NCBI RefSeq assembly: GCF_040616545.1
Contig: NZ_CP156688.1
Location: 2,170,001 to 2,234,000 of the forward strand
Reading direction: 5' to 3'
DNA from: Akkermansia muciniphila
GTDB lineage: Bacteria > Verrucomicrobiota > Verrucomicrobiia > Verrucomicrobiales > Akkermansiaceae
DNA: 64,000 nt
Positions 9,228-17,136 of the stretch are shown here, piece by piece (positions within the stretch are counted from its first letter, which is position 1; the number at the start of each line of letters is the position of its first letter). The notes beneath the pieces were generated by a model. That model was not told the DNA's origin. It saw only the letters and a list, made by a program, of their open reading frames with translations, and did not search any database. A program made the position numbers and the translations under genes.

Positions 9228-9491
9228 TTAGGCGATTTTTGCGATGGCCTTGGCGGCCTTGCTCTTGTAGTTGGAGGCGCGGTTGGCGGGAATGGTGCCT
9301 ACCTTGGCGGCCTTGTCAACGGCGGAGGAGAACGTGTTGTAGGCAGCGGTAGCGGCTTCCTTGTCAGACGTTTCCACCGCGGTGGCAATCTTCTTGCGGA
9401 GGGTCTTCAGCTTGGAGGAGACGGCGCGGTTGCGGGCGGTGCGGGTTGCGGTCTGGCGGATGCGCTTGAGTGCGGATTTGGTATTGGCCAT
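9228..9491 (-). CDS. rpsT: 30S ribosomal protein S20
   Basis: An 87-residue, very basic all-alpha protein with the S20 start MANTKSALKRIRQT and the internal TRNRAVSSKLKTLRKK pattern. It binds 16S rRNA early in 30S assembly. Length matches the family. It is monocistronic, with a strong terminator 33 nt after the stop. Confidence 0.97.
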   Translation of the reverse strand: MANTKSALKRIRQTATRTARNRAVSSKLKTLRKKIATAVETSDKEAATAAYNTFSSAVDKAAKVGTIPANRASNYKSKAAKAIAKIA

Positions 9492-9651
9492 GTTCTAAAA
9501 AAGGTTCGGTTTCCGTTTCGAGGTGGCAGAAACATTAGAATAACAGGACAAAATGTCAAGCTCCGGATATAATTTTTAAGGCATTCCTCCTAAGCGCGGG
9601 CAGACTGCGGGCTTTACCGGAAAAGGGGGATGTGGCATAAATGCCCCCGAC

Positions 9652-10260
9652 ATGAAGAAGCGCGTGGATTTGCCTGAAAAAAAATATGAAGGGTATATTT
9701 TTGACCTGGACGGCACCCTGGTGGACAGCATGCCGCTCCATTACAAGGCATGGCGGAAGGCCCTGGCCCGCGCAGGCGCTCCGGATTCCGTGTTCCGGGA
9801 AGATGAGTTTTATTCCTGCGGCGGCAAGTCCGCCAATGACGTGGTAAGTTTTTTAAACGGCCGCTATGGTCTGGTGATGGACGCTGCGTCCACCGCCGCG
9901 GACAAGCGCCGCATTTATCTGGAAATGCTGGAGGAGGAAGGGATGGAGCCTATCCGTGAAGTGGTGGAATTTGTCCGTTCCCTGGGGGATGCCCCCAAGG
10001 CGATCGCCACGGGCAGCGCCATTCCGGGCGCCTCCCGCACGCTGGCCGCAGCGGGGCTGTCCGGCCTTTTTGACGTGATTCTGACGCCGGAGGACGTGGA
10101 GAACGGCAAGCCCGCGCCGGACATGTTCCTGAAGGCGGCGGAATTGCTGGGCGCAGACCCGGGCCGCTGCGTGGTTTTTGAAGACGCCGCGCCCGGCATC
10201 AAGGCCGCCGCCGCCGCCGGAATGGACTGCGTGCTGGTCCGGCGCCCCTCCCTGGCCTGA
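9652..10260 (+). CDS. HAD-superfamily phosphatase (beta-phosphoglucomutase/YqaB-like)
   Basis: A 202-residue haloacid dehalogenase-type hydrolase. The nucleophile motif I FDLDGTLVDS has Asp18 and the general acid Asp20. Motif II Thr lies in AIATGSAI, the motif III Lys in ENGKPAPDMFLKAAE, and the motif IV acidic pair in VVFEDAAPGIKAAAAAGM. The helical cap between residues ~28 and 95 places it near beta-phosphoglucomutase and fructose-1-phosphatase (YqaB) types. The likely substrate is a sugar phosphate, but specificity is not readable. It stands alone upstream of ilvB. Confidence 0.9.
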   Translation: MKKRVDLPEKKYEGYIFDLDGTLVDSMPLHYKAWRKALARAGAPDSVFREDEFYSCGGKSANDVVSFLNGRYGLVMDAASTAADKRRIYLEMLEEEGMEPIREVVEFVRSLGDAPKAIATGSAIPGASRTLAAAGLSGLFDVILTPEDVENGKPAPDMFLKAAELLGADPGRCVVFEDAAPGIKAAAAAGMDCVLVRRPSLA

Positions 10261-10343
10261 TTCCGCGCCGGGGCTTCCCACGGGGCCTGCTTTCCGGGCT
10301 TCCGGCCATGCCGGGGCATGCTCCCGTATTTTAATGAAAAGGC

Positions 10344-10372
10344 TTCACATTGCGCGCGGAATGCGCTAGAAC
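10344..10372 (+). promoter_or_regulatory. Candidate sigma70-type promoter of ilvB
   Basis: TTCACA at 10344-10349 and TAGAAC at 10367-10372 are separated by 17 nt. They would give a leader of about 30 nt before the ATG at 10410. Confidence 0.45.
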
Positions 10373-10409
10373 CTGTTTTCCTATTGAACAAATAAAATAT
10401 TATTTGCAC

Positions 10410-12263
10410 ATGAGTACAAACGACAAAACATCATCCGCCCCGACGAAAACCCGCATGACAGGAGCCGAAGTGCTCGTGGAATGCCTCGTGCGTGAAGGTG
10501 TAGACGTCGTCTTTGCCTATCCCGGCGGCGCCAGCATGCCGATTCACCAGGCCCTGAGCCACCAGCCCAAAATCCGGACCATCCTGCCCCGCCATGAACA
10601 GGGCGGCGCGTTCGGCGCGGAAGGCTATGGCCGCGTCACGGGCAAGGTGGGCGTTTGCATCTCCACGTCCGGCCCCGGCGCCACCAACATGATCACCTCC
10701 ATTGCGGACGCCTATCTGGATTCCACCCCGCTGGTGGCGATCACGGCGCAGGTCATGCGCTCCCTGATCGGCCGCGGCGCCTTCCAGGAAACGGACGTGT
10801 TCGGCATGACCGCCCCCATCGTGAAGCACAGCTATCTGGTGACGGATCCGGAAGAACTGCCCCGCATCATCAAGGAAGCCTTTTACATCGCCTCCACTGG
10901 CCGTCCCGGCCCGGTGGTGATTGACATGCCCAAGGACGTGCAGGAAGCCGTGTTCTCCCCGGACTTTGACATGGAAATGGACCTGCCCGGCTATAATCCG
11001 GTGCTGCCCGTTCCCACGGAAAAGCTGGAAGAGCTCCTTCCGCTGATTGAAAACGCCAGCCGTCCCGTCATTTACGCCGGCGGCGGCATCATCTCCGCGG
11101 AAGCCTCCGCGGACCTGCTGGAATTTGCGGAACGCACCCAGATCCCCGTGGCAACCACCCTGATGGGCATCGGGGCCATGCCGGAAACCCATCCCCTCTC
11201 CCTGCGCTGGCTGGGCATGCACGGAGCCGTGTTTGCGAACAACGCCGTGAATGAAGCCGACCTGGTCATCGCCCTGGCCGCCCGGTTTGACGACCGCGTG
11301 ACCGGAGCCGTGAACATGTTCTGCCCGGACTCCACCATCGTCCACATTGACATTGACGCCAGTGAAATCAACAAGAACAAGAAGGTGGCGCACCCCATCC
11401 GCGCGAACGTGAAGGACGCCCTGAAGGTTCTCAATGCCGCCCTGGCCGCGAAGGGCTGGGACCGCAAGTCCTCCGGCTTCACCCGCACGCCGGAATGGTT
11501 CCGCACCATTGAAGACTGGAAGGCCCAGTACCCCTTCTCCTATGAAGACCGCAAGGGCTACATCTCCCCGCAAGCCGTCATTGAGGAGCTCTACCGCCAG
11601 ACTGCGGACAAGGACCCCGTCATCTGCACGGGCGTGGGCCAACACCAGATGTTCGCCGCCCAATTCTTCAAATTTGACAAACCCCGGCGCCTGGCTACCT
11701 CCGGCGGCCTGGGAACCATGGGCTACGGCCTTCCCGCCGCCATGGGCGTGTGCCTGGCCTGTCCGGACAAGCTGGTGGTGAACATAGACGGGGACGGCTC
11801 CATGCTCATGAACATTCAGGAGCTGGCCACCATCCACGTGGAGCGCCTGCCCGTCAAATGCATCATCCTGAACAACCAGCACCTGGGCATGGTGGTGCAG
11901 TGGGAAGACCTGAAATATGACTCCAACCGGGCCCAGACCTTCCTGGCGGACCCGCACGACAGCTATGATCCCACCCACAAGACGGAAGACGTCATTTACC
12001 CGAACTATCCGCTCATCTGCGCCGGATTCGGCGTCAAGTGCGAGCGCGTGCTCCGCATAGAAGAACTTCCGGCGGCCATTACCCGCATGATTGAATCTCC
12101 GGAAGCCTACGTGCTGGACGTGATGGTTCCCCATGACGTGCACGTGCTTCCGATCATCCTGGGCGGTATGAGCTACAAGGACGTGATTCTGGAACGCATT
12201 GCCGGTGACGGCTCCGCCAAAAAGGCGTCCGAACTGGGCAAGGAAATCCCGACGGCCCTGTAA
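10410..12263 (+). CDS. ilvB: Acetolactate synthase, large (catalytic) subunit
   Basis: A thiamine-diphosphate enzyme making acetolactate or acetohydroxybutyrate for branched-chain amino acids. Visible hallmarks are the N-terminal VVFAYPGGASMPIHQAL, the catalytic Glu63 in RHEQGG, the SGPGATN loop, the FAD-domain segment ALAARFDDRVTG, and the ThDP-binding GDG at 461-463 followed by ILNNQHLGMVVQWE. The ATG at 10410 (617 residues) is chosen; an in-frame ATG at 10350 overlaps the likely promoter. No small subunit (ilvH/N) follows here, since the next 450 nt are non-coding and then the CRISPR array begins. Confidence 0.96.
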   Translation: MSTNDKTSSAPTKTRMTGAEVLVECLVREGVDVVFAYPGGASMPIHQALSHQPKIRTILPRHEQGGAFGAEGYGRVTGKVGVCISTSGPGATNMITSIADAYLDSTPLVAITAQVMRSLIGRGAFQETDVFGMTAPIVKHSYLVTDPEELPRIIKEAFYIASTGRPGPVVIDMPKDVQEAVFSPDFDMEMDLPGYNPVLPVPTEKLEELLPLIENASRPVIYAGGGIISAEASADLLEFAERTQIPVATTLMGIGAMPETHPLSLRWLGMHGAVFANNAVNEADLVIALAARFDDRVTGAVNMFCPDSTIVHIDIDASEINKNKKVAHPIRANVKDALKVLNAALAAKGWDRKSSGFTRTPEWFRTIEDWKAQYPFSYEDRKGYISPQAVIEELYRQTADKDPVICTGVGQHQMFAAQFFKFDKPRRLATSGGLGTMGYGLPAAMGVCLACPDKLVVNIDGDGSMLMNIQELATIHVERLPVKCIILNNQHLGMVVQWEDLKYDSNRAQTFLADPHDSYDPTHKTEDVIYPNYPLICAGFGVKCERVLRIEELPAAITRMIESPEAYVLDVMVPHDVHVLPIILGGMSYKDVILERIAGDGSAKKASELGKEIPTAL

Positions 12264-12294
12264 GACTCGGAATTCCCGGTTATCCATCTATGGA

Positions 12295-12326
12295 GGGAGC
12301 CGTCCGAAAGGGCGGCTCCCTTTTTT
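12295..12326 (+). terminator. Rho-independent terminator after ilvB
   Basis: Stem GGGAGCCGTCC / GGGCGGCTCCC, with one G-T pair and a GAAA loop, followed by six T. Confidence 0.92.
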
Positions 12327-12752
12327 AATGATGGCGGAAGTGGAGCGGAGGGAGCTTTCCCCATATGGGGAATGAGGGCCGGGGCTTCCATAAGGAAGAA
12401 GTTGATGGGTATTGATTGTTGCCGGAGCCATGGTGCTGCTCATCGTATGAAGAGCCGTGAAAGATGTTGCTGGACGCGGCAGGCTGGAACGGCTAGCATG
12501 AATAAATCAAATTGGAAGCGAGAGGTACCGGACAAGGAATGTTCCGTCATGGGCCCATATCTGATGCCGCCTTGCGCCAACCCCAAGCTCACAGAAAATT
12601 CCCGGGAGACCGGCGCTCGCTGTAAGTAATTGGGAAACGAATATTGACAAAAGAACCACCTACTATTGAACCTGGCAGTATCCGGTCTCCGAATCAGGTT
12701 GGCGCAAATCCCGTTTTGCACGCTTGATACTCAACCCGTATGCTTCCAGGCT
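12327..12752 (+). other. Non-coding CRISPR leader-side region with nested inverted repeats
   Basis: No gene is supported in this 426-nt stretch. It contains an 11-bp inverted repeat TTGCGCCAACC / GGTTGGCGCAA (12572-12582 and 12697-12707). Nested inside is a 9-bp one, GGAGACCGG / CCGGTCTCC (12605-12613 and 12682-12690), around an AT-rich core. The last part before repeat 1 is where the array leader would be, given the array polarity. Confidence 0.6.
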
Positions 12753-13438
12753 GTCGCACCCTCACGGGTGCGTGGATTGAAACTCCCCGTAAATGGACTT
12801 TGCCCCGTTTGCGGCGGGTCGCACCCTCACGGGTGCGTGGATTGAAACAATCAAACGTTGATCATTGGTGTTCATAGTCCTGCGTCGCACCCTCACGGGT
12901 GCGTGGATTGAAACGCCGTCCGGCCCCATCACCTTGCGTTCCGCCCTGGTCGCACCCTCACGGGTGCGTGGATTGAAACATAAACGCCTCATGCAAAGGA
13001 TGGCTCGGATCATGTCGCACCCTCACGGGTGCGTGGATTGAAACTGCTTTTTGCGGTCCGTGGGGCGGCTGATGATGGTCGCACCCTCACGGGTGCGTGG
13101 ATTGAAACTTTCCCTGCTTGGTTCCTTGCTTGTAGGGATTGTAGTCGCACCCTCACGGGTGCGTGGATTGAAACCCCGCAGGTTGTTGTTCAGGTCCGCT
13201 ACAAGGTTAAAGAGTCGCACCCTCACGGGTGCGTGGATTGAAACGCTCCGTGGCGTTGACGTATGAGGCTGCAAATTAGTCGCACCCTCACGGGTGCGTG
13301 GATTGAAACATTTCCGGGGTAGATGCCATATCCAATTACCGGCGTCGCACCCTCACGGGTGCGTGGATTGAAACCCGTACTCGTAAAAAGCCTTCTGTCC
13401 AGGAGTCAGTCGTACCCTCACGGGTGCGTAGATTAAAC
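12753..13438 (+). CRISPR. CRISPR array, type I-C-like repeat, 11 repeats and 10 spacers
   Basis: Ten identical 31-nt repeats begin with GTCGCACCC, have hairpin arms GCACCC/GGGTGC around TCAC, and end with GGATTGAAAC. They start at 12753, 12818, 12884, 12949, 13014, 13078, 13144, 13214, 13279 and 13344. An eleventh copy at 13409-13438 has substitutions and one deletion. Spacers are mostly 33-35 nt; one is 39 nt (13175-13213). The GAAAC end and the degenerate copy at the right end put the leader at the left, with transcription on the plus strand. The repeat resembles type I-C repeats. No cas gene is present in the window, so processing must rely on genes elsewhere or the array is inactive. Confidence 0.97.
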
Positions 13439-13472
13439 GGCACCTCCAGCTTCCATGCCTTGTGGCACAGCA

Positions 13473-13501
13473 GTTGACCCTCATGGGTGAGCAGGATGAA
13501 T
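13473..13501 (+). repeat. Vestigial twelfth CRISPR repeat
   Basis: A decayed copy with matching ACCCTCA, GGGTG and GGAT-GAA blocks begins 34 nt after the degenerate eleventh repeat. This is exactly one spacer length, so the array was once longer at its old end. Confidence 0.6.
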
Positions 13502-13773
13502 ATGAAGTTATATAGCGGATACTAAAATAACGGCGGTTTTTTCATTTCAATAGATGGATTTAAATGGTTCTTTGTTGATTATTATTTTTAAAGGAGGCTT
13601 TCGTGTGCCGAAGGCGCCGGATGAATAGCTTTCAGGTGGTTTCATGATGATGCACGGACAGCCTGTTTTTAGAACAGGAAGAGTTGTCCGGTAAGTTTCC
13701 TGCGGCATGGGGCATTTTTCCGCGTTCACAGTTGGTGATGGATAAGGCGGGAGGAATCCAATATAGAGATAAA

Positions 13774-14433
13774 ATGCACATAGACTGGTTGAATGATTTT
13801 CTGGAATGGGCGCCTATTCTTCTGATGGTACTGGTGGCGGTTGTTTTTCTGGCTGCGTTGAAATGGAGAAGCGGGAGGCTGAAGAAGTCCGTGGAGGAAT
13901 GGAAGCGGAAGTTGGTCCGGGAGGCGGAGGCGGGCCATCCCGCCGCCCAGTTCCAGCTGGGGCGCATTTACCGGAAGGGGGACGGCGTGGAGAAGGATCC
14001 GGACCGGGCGGAGGAGTGGTTTCACAAGGCGTTGCCAGGATTGAAGCAGGAGGCGGAGGCAGGAGACATGGACGCGGCTTTTTATCTTTACGATTGTTTT
14101 CATCAGGGGCTGGGTGTGGAGAAGGATGATGCCGAGGCCCTTCGCTGGCTACAGCGCGCGGCGGCCGGGGGGAAACCGGAAGCCATGTTTGCCCTGGCGC
14201 TGGAGTACCGGGAGGGAGGGATGGTGGAGAAGAATGAAGATTTGTTCATGCATTGGCTGCGGAAGGCGGCGCATGAGGATGACAGGGATGCCCAGTACCT
14301 GCTGGGCGCCTGCTATGAACACGGCAACGGAGTTGCCCGGAATTTGGACCTTGCCCAGGAATGGTATGACCGGGCGGCGGAGAAGAAGGATTCCGGTGAG
14401 GAGGACGGCCTGGAACGCGCACCGGGGAAGTAG
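13774..14433 (+). CDS. Membrane-anchored Sel1-like repeat protein
   Basis: A 219-residue protein beginning MHIDWLNDFLEW. One N-terminal transmembrane helix (APILLMVLVAVVFLAAL, residues ~12-28) is followed by a basic stretch and then Sel1-like (TPR-related) repeats. Repeat signatures are AAQFQLGRIYRKGDGVEKD, the AAFYLYDCFHQGLGVEKDD segment, EAMFALALEYREGG and DAQYLLGACYEHGNGV, each followed by an A-x-x-W-x-x-A-A helix. Such repeats usually mediate protein interactions at the membrane. In-frame ATGs at 13738 and 13684 are alternative starts. The gene is followed closely by psd. Confidence 0.82.
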   Translation: MHIDWLNDFLEWAPILLMVLVAVVFLAALKWRSGRLKKSVEEWKRKLVREAEAGHPAAQFQLGRIYRKGDGVEKDPDRAEEWFHKALPGLKQEAEAGDMDAAFYLYDCFHQGLGVEKDDAEALRWLQRAAAGGKPEAMFALALEYREGGMVEKNEDLFMHWLRKAAHEDDRDAQYLLGACYEHGNGVARNLDLAQEWYDRAAEKKDSGEEDGLERAPGK

Positions 14434-14496
14434 GAAACCGGGGGAACCGTCTTTCGGCTGGACAAAACGGGAGGCGGACGACACTCTAGGTGCTTC

Positions 14497-15393
14497 ATGG
14501 AGGGCATACGCTATTACAACCGCTACACGGGCAGGGAAGAACGGGAGCAGGTGCTGGGAGAGAAGTACCTTAAATGGATTTACGGTACTTCCACGGGCAG
14601 GGCGGCCCTGCATCTCCTGATCAAGCGCGGCGTGTTTTCCTCCCTGCTGGGGTGGATGAAGAACCGGCCTGCCAGCGCGCGTTCCATTCCCGCCTTTGTG
14701 GAGGAGTACGGCATCAATATGGAGGAATCCCTCAAGGGGATTCCGGAGTTCAGGCATTTCAACGATTTTTTTTACCGCCGCCTGAAGCCGGGCGCGCGTC
14801 CCCTGGCCGGAGGCGAGGAAACGGCTGTTTTTCCGGCTGATGCCCGGCATATGGGCTGGGAACGCGCTGACCGGATCAGTGGCGTTTTTGTAAAGGGGCA
14901 GAGTTTTGACCTGCCGGGCTTGCTGGGGAGCGCGGCCCTGGCTGAACGGTATGCGGAAGGCGCCGTTGTCCTGTCCCGCCTGTGCCCTACGGATTACCAC
15001 CGTTTTCATTTTCCGGTGTCCGGCGTGCCCGGCGCGTGGGAGAAGCTGGGCGGTCCGCTGGCGAGCGTGTCTCCGTACTGCCTGCGCCACCGGCTGGCGT
15101 GGCTGTGGACCAATAAGAGGAATCTGACCCTGGTCCAGTCGGAGTTATGGGGGCAGGTGGCCATGCTGGAGGTGGGGGCCACCGGCGTGGGGCGGATTGA
15201 GGAGACGTACCTTCCGGAAACTCCCGCTCTCCGGGGGGCGGAGAAGGGGTATTTTGCCTTTGGCGGCTCCACCGTGATGTGCTTTTTTGAACCGGGCAGA
15301 GTCAGGCTGGCTCCCGACCTGCTGGAAAAGACGGCGGAGGGGATGGAGTTGTTTGCCCGCCAGGGGGATGCGATGGGGACGGCTGCGCAGTAA
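14497..15393 (+). CDS. psd: Phosphatidylserine decarboxylase proenzyme
   Basis: A 298-residue protein converting phosphatidylserine to phosphatidylethanolamine at the membrane. It is a self-cleaving pyruvoyl enzyme. The cleavage motif is GGST at 256-259, with Ser258 becoming the pyruvoyl group; many relatives have LGST, while GGST occurs in the type II forms. Other hallmarks are FNDFFYRRLKPGARPL, the catalytic His in PTDYHRFHFPV, and VEVGATGVGRIE-like spacing in the beta-rich core. The full family length is present. It starts 63 nt after the Sel1-repeat gene. Confidence 0.95.
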   Translation: MEGIRYYNRYTGREEREQVLGEKYLKWIYGTSTGRAALHLLIKRGVFSSLLGWMKNRPASARSIPAFVEEYGINMEESLKGIPEFRHFNDFFYRRLKPGARPLAGGEETAVFPADARHMGWERADRISGVFVKGQSFDLPGLLGSAALAERYAEGAVVLSRLCPTDYHRFHFPVSGVPGAWEKLGGPLASVSPYCLRHRLAWLWTNKRNLTLVQSELWGQVAMLEVGATGVGRIEETYLPETPALRGAEKGYFAFGGSTVMCFFEPGRVRLAPDLLEKTAEGMELFARQGDAMGTAAQ

Positions 15394-15427
15394 TTGCGGG
15401 GTAGGGAAGGTGCGGCCCGCGTTTACC

Positions 15428-15612
15428 CGGATTAAGAATCCGGAGTCAATACTACTTTTTCATAACAAATGCATTTCTCCAACCCTACCCATTATTTCCC
15501 CGTATATTGCCGTTGAAGAAAATATTTGTTAGAAATAAGCATATATTCTTGAATATAATAGATGTTTGTTTATTTTCGTATTGTTGATTATTCCATCCGG
15601 ATTCTTAATCCG
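15428..15612. repeat. 17-bp perfect inverted repeat bounding a 151-bp AT-rich segment
   Basis: The left arm 15428-15444 (CGGATTAAGAATCCGGA) and right arm 15596-15612 are exact reverse complements. The enclosed 151 bp are AT-rich and contain a perfect TATAAT at 15554-15559 pointing at the PEP-CTERM gene, whose ATG is 57 nt past the right arm. This layout fits an invertible promoter. Each arm is itself nearly palindromic (GGATT-3 nt-AATCC), so paired operators are the alternative. See also the hairpin at 15610. Confidence 0.6.
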
Positions 15613-15639
15613 CTATTTTTCAGGTAGCGGTTTTCTTTT
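15610..15639 (+). terminator. Terminator-like hairpin between inverted repeat and PEP-CTERM gene
   Basis: Stem CCGCTA / TAGCGG with a 9-nt loop, followed by TTTTCTTTT. It may end the psd transcript, or act as an attenuator if transcription of the next gene starts inside the inverted-repeat segment. Confidence 0.5.
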
Positions 15640-15669
15640 CCGTGTTTCATCCATAATAAGAATAAAGTT

Positions 15670-16356
15670 ATGAAGTTCCTATGTATTTTTGGTGTTCTCG
15701 CCGGCCTGGCAACGGCACAGGCGGCCACTGTGCTGAGCACGACGACCAAGGAAGACCTTTCCACCCTTACCTCCGGGGGGTATGGTGCCTACTACGGTTT
15801 TTCCTTTGATCTGGATCACATGCTGCTTTCTTCCGGAGAGGGCATTTCACAGAATTCCACGGTTTTCCTGCAATCGCTGGATATTGCCAAGGCGACGAAC
15901 CGGGCGGATGCCACCGACGGCCTGTATGTGACGATTTTTTCCTCCGCCACCACCAAGGACGGCACGACGTTTGTAGGACAGTCCACCACCACTATTGACA
16001 TGGCGGGCGAAGGAGCGGCGGATGGGGCTGCCTCCTGGCAGAAAGCCGTGTTCAATAATTTGCAGCTTGATAGCGGCGTGACTTATTACGCGGCTTTTAC
16101 AACGACTCAGGTTACGGATGCCACAAATTGGGCTGATGTGAGTTTTTCCTCCGCCAGATTGAGGCTCGGCAAGGAGGCCGATGGTGTGGACATCGGGGAT
16201 GTGTATAAGAATACAGGCTTTACCAGTACGGAAAGTTCCGTATGGGGCCCGGTGTTGAAAGCGGAGGTGACGCTGGCCGCTGTTCCGGAACCGTCAGCCG
16301 CCTCCCTGGGCCTGCTGGGGCTGTCCGCATTGATGCTGCGCCGCCGCAGAGCGTGA
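15670..16356 (+). CDS. PEP-CTERM sorting domain protein
   Basis: A 228-residue secreted protein. The N-terminus (MKFLCIFGVLAGLATAQA) is a signal peptide. The C-terminus has the PEP-CTERM signal, namely VPEPSAASLG, a short hydrophobic helix LLGLSALML and a final RRRRA. Exosortase-type enzymes recognise and cleave such tails. The mature ~185 residues are Thr/Ser/Ala-rich and look like a beta-sandwich, with the phrase GVTYYAAFTTTQV. The specific role is unknown; surface or EPS-associated display is inferred from the sorting signal. The upstream region carries the inverted-repeat element and the hairpin. Confidence 0.9.
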   Translation: MKFLCIFGVLAGLATAQAATVLSTTTKEDLSTLTSGGYGAYYGFSFDLDHMLLSSGEGISQNSTVFLQSLDIAKATNRADATDGLYVTIFSSATTKDGTTFVGQSTTTIDMAGEGAADGAASWQKAVFNNLQLDSGVTYYAAFTTTQVTDATNWADVSFSSARLRLGKEADGVDIGDVYKNTGFTSTESSVWGPVLKAEVTLAAVPEPSAASLGLLGLSALMLRRRRA

Positions 16357-16380
16357 TTACCAGGAAATCACGAATGAAAG

Positions 16381-16415
16381 AATCCGGCACTCCCAGGGGA
16401 ATGCCGGATTTTTTT
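16381..16415 (+). terminator. Terminator after PEP-CTERM gene
   Basis: Nine-bp stem AATCCGGCA / TGCCGGATT with a 12-nt loop, followed by seven T. Confidence 0.9.
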
Positions 16416-16456
16416 GATGTTTCGGAATAATAGGCCGCCGCCGGGCTGTCCGCAGG

Positions 16457-17110
16457 TTATTTCATTTCCGCAATGGCGCGGGCCATGTCCGGAGCCTTGA
16501 AGGTGGAGGAACCCGCCACCAGTACGTCAGCTCCCGCCAGGGCGCACTGCGCGGCATTGTTTTTACCGATGCCGCCGTCCATCTGGATGAGGAATTCCGC
16601 TTTGTGTTCCGTGCGCCATTCGGCGGCTTTTTCCACCTTGTCCAGCACGGAGGGCATGAAGGATTGCCCGCCGAAGCCCGGAACTACGGACATGACCAGG
16701 AGCAGGTCTATTTCCCCCAGGAAGGGGGCTACCGCTTCAAAGGGAGTTGCCGGGTTGATGGCCAGTCCGTTTTTTACGCCGGCCCTGCGGATGCGGCGCA
16801 GGGTGTCGCGAATGTAGTATTCGTCCCCCAGCTCCACATGGAAGCAGATGAGGTTGACGCCCGCTTTGACAAATCGGTCAAAGTAGTGGTCCGGCCGTTC
16901 GATCATCAGGTGCGCGTCCAGAAAGTGGTCCGGCCCCACCGCTTTTCTGACGGCGGCGCATATTTCCGGGCCAAAGGAGATGTTGTCCACAAAGTGGCCG
17001 TCCATGATGTCCAGGTGCAGCCAGTCTGCTCCGGAGTGAAAGGCGCGGCGCGCTTCCTCCCCAATGCGGGAGAAGTCTGCCGCCAGCAGGGACGGGGCGA
17101 TCATGGTCAT
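16457..17110 (-). CDS. rpe: Ribulose-phosphate 3-epimerase
   Basis: A 217-residue TIM-barrel metalloenzyme of the pentose phosphate pathway. It has the start IAPSLLAADF, the metal/substrate His and Asp in WLHLDIMDGHFVDN, DAHLMIERPD, the MSVVPGFGGQSF loop, and the catalytic Asp in QMDGGIGKNNA. The phosphate-binding end is VLVAGSSTFK. It follows leuS by 26 nt on the same strand, so the two are probably cotranscribed. Confidence 0.97.
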   Translation of the reverse strand: MTMIAPSLLAADFSRIGEEARRAFHSGADWLHLDIMDGHFVDNISFGPEICAAVRKAVGPDHFLDAHLMIERPDHYFDRFVKAGVNLICFHVELGDEYYIRDTLRRIRRAGVKNGLAINPATPFEAVAPFLGEIDLLLVMSVVPGFGGQSFMPSVLDKVEKAAEWRTEHKAEFLIQMDGGIGKNNAAQCALAGADVLVAGSSTFKAPDMARAIAEMK

Positions 17111-17136
17111 GGGGGGTGTTCCTTTCCAGATGTTGT

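Noticed and set aside
10431-12287. Long minus-strand open frame over ilvB
   Set aside because: Covers nearly the whole ilvB gene on the opposite strand; no family features.
12372-12629. 85-codon frame between ilvB and the CRISPR array
   Set aside because: No domain features and interrupted by the inverted repeats; treated as non-coding leader-side sequence.
13029-13274. Short proteins with repeated TGAWIE or REGAT motifs
   Set aside because: Products of translating the CRISPR repeats, not genes.
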